Assembly (NCBI RefSeq): GCF_001921215.1
Contig: NZ_MSIF01000011.1
Coordinates: 62,001-126,000 of the forward strand
Direction of reading: 5' to 3'
DNA length: 64,000 nt
DNA from: Actinophytocola xinjiangensis
Lineage (GTDB): Bacteria; Actinomycetota; Actinomycetes; Mycobacteriales; Pseudonocardiaceae
Below the pieces are notes generated by a model. It did not search any database, had not been told where the DNA came from, and saw only the letters and a program-made list of their open reading frames with translations. Below, piece by piece: positions 61,234 to 64,000 of this stretch. The number at the start of each line of letters is the position of its first letter. The first letter of the stretch is position 1. The position numbers and the translations under genes are program-made.

Positions 61234-64000
61234 CTAACGTCCCCGGCCGGCGGCGAGACCGGCCTCCACGGCGGCCAGCGCCAGCGCGGCCCGCGAGGGC
61301 GCGTTGAGCTTGCGCCGCGCGGCGTCGACGTGGTGGCGCACCGTCCACGGCGACAGGTACAGCCGCTCGGCGATCTGCCGGTTGGTGTGTCCCGCCACGA
61401 CCAGCCGCACCACCTCCAGCTCACGCGGCGAGAGCTGGTCGCCGTAGGAGGGCCGCCCGCCGCGCGCCGGGCGGACCGTGACGCCCAGCTCGCGCAGCAG
61501 CCGGCCGACCCTGGCCGCGTCGGCGGAGGCACCGCACCCGGCCAGCTCGTCGTGCGCGGCCGACAGCACCGCCGTCGCCTCCTCGGCGCGGCCGGCGGCC
61601 AGCAGGTGGGTTCCGCGCCGCTCCCCGGCCAGGGCCGCGTCGTAGGGCCGGGGCAGCGCGGCCCACGCGGCGGCCGCCTCGGTGTACCCGGCGGCCGCGG
61701 CGCCGTGGTCGCCGCGCGCGTGGTCCAGGATCGCCCGGCAGGTCACCAGCGCCGCCCTCGGCGCGGGGGCGTCCCGGTCACCGAGCCAGCGGCCGAACTC
61801 CTCGACCAGCCCGGTGGCCCGCGCGGTCCGGCCGTCCGCGACCAGCGCGTCCAGCCGGGCGACGGCGATGTCGGTGGCCCACAGCCAGATGCCGCTGCGG
61901 GCCACCGCCTCGATCGGCGCCTCGGTGACCTCCAGCGCCTCGGCGAGCCGGCCCTGGGCCAGCAGCCGCCTGGCCAGCGCCGCCGCCGCCATCAGGTGCA
62001 GCTCGGTGCGCTGCCCCCGGACCTCGTCGAGCAGCTCACCGAGCGTGGCCGCGGCCTGCTCGGCGGTGGCCCTGCCGGTGGCGGCCAGCAGCGCCCCGAC
62101 GACCGCGGCCTCCAGCCGGTAGGGCGGGCTCATGTCGGTGGCGCGCACCAGGTCGGCCGCGCGCTCGGCCAGGCCGTCCCAGGCGCCGGTGAACCAGTCG
62201 AGGTGCAGCCGGGTCACCAGCACCCCGATGCGGTGGCGGTGGTACTGGTGGCGTTCGGCGAGTTCGGCCGCCCGGTCGAGGTGGCGGCGGGCGTCGGCGT
62301 AGCGGCCCCACCGCAGGGCCAGGTCACCGACGTTGAGGTGGCCCCGGGTGACCTGCGCGCCCTGCTCCGGGCTGGCGGCGTCGTCGGGCAGGGCGGCGGC
62401 CTCGGCCCAGCCGGACTCCTCGCCCAGGTGCAGCAGGGCGGTGGTGCGGTCGACGGCGAGGGTCAGCCGGCCGAGCGGTTCGAGGTGCACGGCCAGCCCG
62501 GCCGCCCGCTCCAGCCACGACAGGTGCGCCGAGGCCGGCAGGGCCGTGCCGACCGGCCAGCCGAGGAAGGACATCGCGCGGACCGCCTCCGCCGGGTCGT
62601 GCTCCAGGTCGGGCAGCGCGTTCTCCATCTCGGCGCGGGCGGCGTCGAAGTCGGCGGTGATCGGCAGCAGGCGCCCGAGCCGCACCCGCAGCCGGCCCCG
62701 CAACGGCGGGGCGAGCCCCGGGCGGTCCAGCACCCGGCGCAGGGTCGCGACCAGGGCGCCGTAGCGGTCGGAGTCGGCCAGCGTGCCGGTGGGGATCTTC
62801 CCGATCAGCCGCACCAGCGACTCGACGTCGACGCCGTCGTGGGTGGCCAGGTCACCCAGCAGTTCACCGGCGGCCATCTCGTCGCCGGCGGTGAGCGCGA
62901 GGTCGGCCGCCTGCTCGCCGTAGTGGTGCCAGGCGGCGGTCTCGCCGGCCTCGCGGTAGTGCAGCGCGAGCCTGGCGACCGACTCGGGGGCGGTGGTGCG
63001 CAGCACGGTCGCCGCCCTGCGGTGCAGGTCGCGGCGCTGCGGTGCCGGGGTCGCCTCGTAGACGGCCCTGGCGGCCAGGACGTGCGCGAAGGCGGTCCTG
63101 CCCCGGTCGTCCTCGCGCAGCAGACGGGACCCGACGGCCTCGGCGAGCCCGTCGACGGCGGCACCCGCGTCCAGGCCGGTGACCGAGGCGACGATCCTCG
63201 GGTCGGCCGGCTCGGCGAGCACCGCGATCGCCCGCGACACCGCCCGCGCGTCCTCGCCCAGCCGCCCGAACCGTTCGAGCACCGCGTCGCGCACCGTCGC
63301 CGGCACGTGCAGTTCGGCGATGCTGACCCGCTCCCACCGGTGGTCGCGCCGGACCAGGGCGGCGCGCTCGTGCATGACCCGCACCGACTCCTCCACCGCG
63401 AACGGCAGGCCCGTCGTGCGTTCGTGCAGGAACCGGGCGAACTCCTCGGACAGCGGCTCGTCGTGCAGCATCGAGGACACCAGCGCGGCCGTGCCGGTCA
63501 CGTCCAGCGGCGTGAGCACGATGCGGGTCAGGGCCGTGCCCCGTGCCGGACGCGAGGACATCCGCCGCACCAGCGACTCCGGCGGCAGGTCCTCGGGCCG
63601 GTAGGTCAGCACCAGGCTGACCGGGTCGGGGCCGCCGGCGAGGAACAGCAGGAACTCCAGTGTCGCGTCGTCGGCCCAGTGGACGTCCTCCACGACCAGC
63701 ACCGCCACGTCCAGCCCGGCGAGCAGTTCGGCCAGCGCGCGGAACAGCCGGTGCCGGGAGGCGGTGGCGTCCTCGGCCGGCTCGGGCAGCGGCGGCAGGG
63801 CGCCGGCCCACTCGGGGAACAGCGGTCGCAGCGCCCCGGCCAGCGCGCTCAACCCCAGCCCGGTCACGTCCGGCACCCACCGGCGCAGCGTGTCGACGAC
63901 CGGGCCGAGGGTCAGCGGCTCGCGGAACGGCGGGCAGCCCGCGACCAGGACCGTCCCGGCGGGCGGGGTGCGGGCGAGCGACTCCCGCAGCAGGCGGGAC
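61234..64000 (-). CDS. Large LuxR-family (LAL) regulator, module B (5' end beyond window)
   Basis: The last 922 codons of a LAL regulator; the right edge cuts it right at Walker A (the visible part starts SRLLRESLART). Walker B is VLVVEDVHWADD. The TPR-like middle and the C-terminal LuxR helix-turn-helix (LSPRELEVVRLVVAGHTNRQ) are complete. It aligns throughout with the module A regulator (for example LAGALRPL(L/F)PEWA and HWADDATLEFLLF). It is followed after 80 bp by the giant subtilase on the same strand, its probable target. Confidence 0.92.
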   Translation of the reverse strand, partial: SRLLRESLARTPPAGTVLVAGCPPFREPLTLGPVVDTLRRWVPDVTGLGLSALAGALRPLFPEWAGALPPLPEPAEDATASRHRLFRALAELLAGLDVAVLVVEDVHWADDATLEFLLFLAGGPDPVSLVLTYRPEDLPPESLVRRMSSRPARGTALTRIVLTPLDVTGTAALVSSMLHDEPLSEEFARFLHERTTGLPFAVEESVRVMHERAALVRRDHRWERVSIAELHVPATVRDAVLERFGRLGEDARAVSRAIAVLAEPADPRIVASVTGLDAGAAVDGLAEAVGSRLLREDDRGRTAFAHVLAARAVYEATPAPQRRDLHRRAATVLRTTAPESVARLALHYREAGETAAWHHYGEQAADLALTAGDEMAAGELLGDLATHDGVDVESLVRLIGKIPTGTLADSDRYGALVATLRRVLDRPGLAPPLRGRLRVRLGRLLPITADFDAARAEMENALPDLEHDPAEAVRAMSFLGWPVGTALPASAHLSWLERAAGLAVHLEPLGRLTLAVDRTTALLHLGEESGWAEAAALPDDAASPEQGAQVTRGHLNVGDLALRWGRYADARRHLDRAAELAERHQYHRHRIGVLVTRLHLDWFTGAWDGLAERAADLVRATDMSPPYRLEAAVVGALLAATGRATAEQAAATLGELLDEVRGQRTELHLMAAAALARRLLAQGRLAEALEVTEAPIEAVARSGIWLWATDIAVARLDALVADGRTARATGLVEEFGRWLGDRDAPAPRAALVTCRAILDHARGDHGAAAAGYTEAAAAWAALPRPYDAALAGERRGTHLLAAGRAEEATAVLSAAHDELAGCGASADAARVGRLLRELGVTVRPARGGRPSYGDQLSPRELEVVRLVVAGHTNRQIAERLYLSPWTVRHHVDAARRKLNAPSRAALALAAVEAGLAAGRGR

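Overview
The window is very GC-rich actinomycete chromosome. Its markers are Lsr2, DUF3052 and DUF3145 proteins, the FasR-FabD-FabH-AcpP-FabF order, many GTG starts, rare TTA codons and many start codons lying 6-8 nt behind a TANNNT hexamer. The gene content looks most like Pseudonocardiales (Saccharothrix/Lentzea/Kutzneria relatives); that placement is inference. No phage, insertion sequence, plasmid or CRISPR genes are seen.

Layout. 1-1331: 3' part of an Hsp70-like gene and a small conserved gene. 1484-11258: lipoate block (lpdA, sucB, a TIGR01777 protein, lipB, lipA), interrupted by a cyclophilin, a TetR regulator with twin operators, a small protein and a secreted M14 carboxypeptidase with a 3' frameshift. 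11368-15573: DedA protein, seryl-tRNA synthetase, and a divergent quinone-oxidoreductase/AraC pair. 15661-26299: a large LuxR (LAL) regulator followed by a tight four-gene operon of secreted proteins: a subtilase-like shell without a peptidase domain, an S53 (sedolisin) pseudopeptidase, a beta-propeller-like protein and an intact S8 subtilase. 26412-32012: membrane-lipid cluster with two CFA-synthase paralogues, a DUF1365 protein, an FAD oxidoreductase and a DUF1295 protein. 32029-36132: tRNA-Val, peroxiredoxin, DUF3052 protein and pyruvate dehydrogenase AceE. 36133-37271: a repeat- and hairpin-dense spacer. 37272-42077: fasR and the type II fatty-acid synthase operon. 42332-45377: DUF3145 pair, a membrane protein and Lsr2. 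45374-50296: minus-strand redox/TPP-enzyme run. 50342-51294: erm-type rRNA methyltransferase behind a leader peptide and a possible attenuator. 51291-55822: small metabolic and regulatory genes and two PH-domain membrane proteins. 55948-64000: a second secreted-protease module (Asp-box propeller, giant S8 subtilase, second LAL regulator cut by the window edge).

How they work together. The housekeeping parts supply lipoylated 2-oxoacid dehydrogenases (AceE, SucB, Lpd, with LipB/LipA attaching lipoate) and the malonyl-ACP pathway, with FasR as the likely activator. The accessory parts are two paralogous LAL-regulator/subtilase modules about 30 kb apart, a lipid-modification cluster and an inducible-looking macrolide resistance gene. 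The strongest candidates for undescribed biology are the operon that pairs two catalytically empty peptidase scaffolds with one active subtilase, and the erm leader, whose RNA can form mutually exclusive helices.
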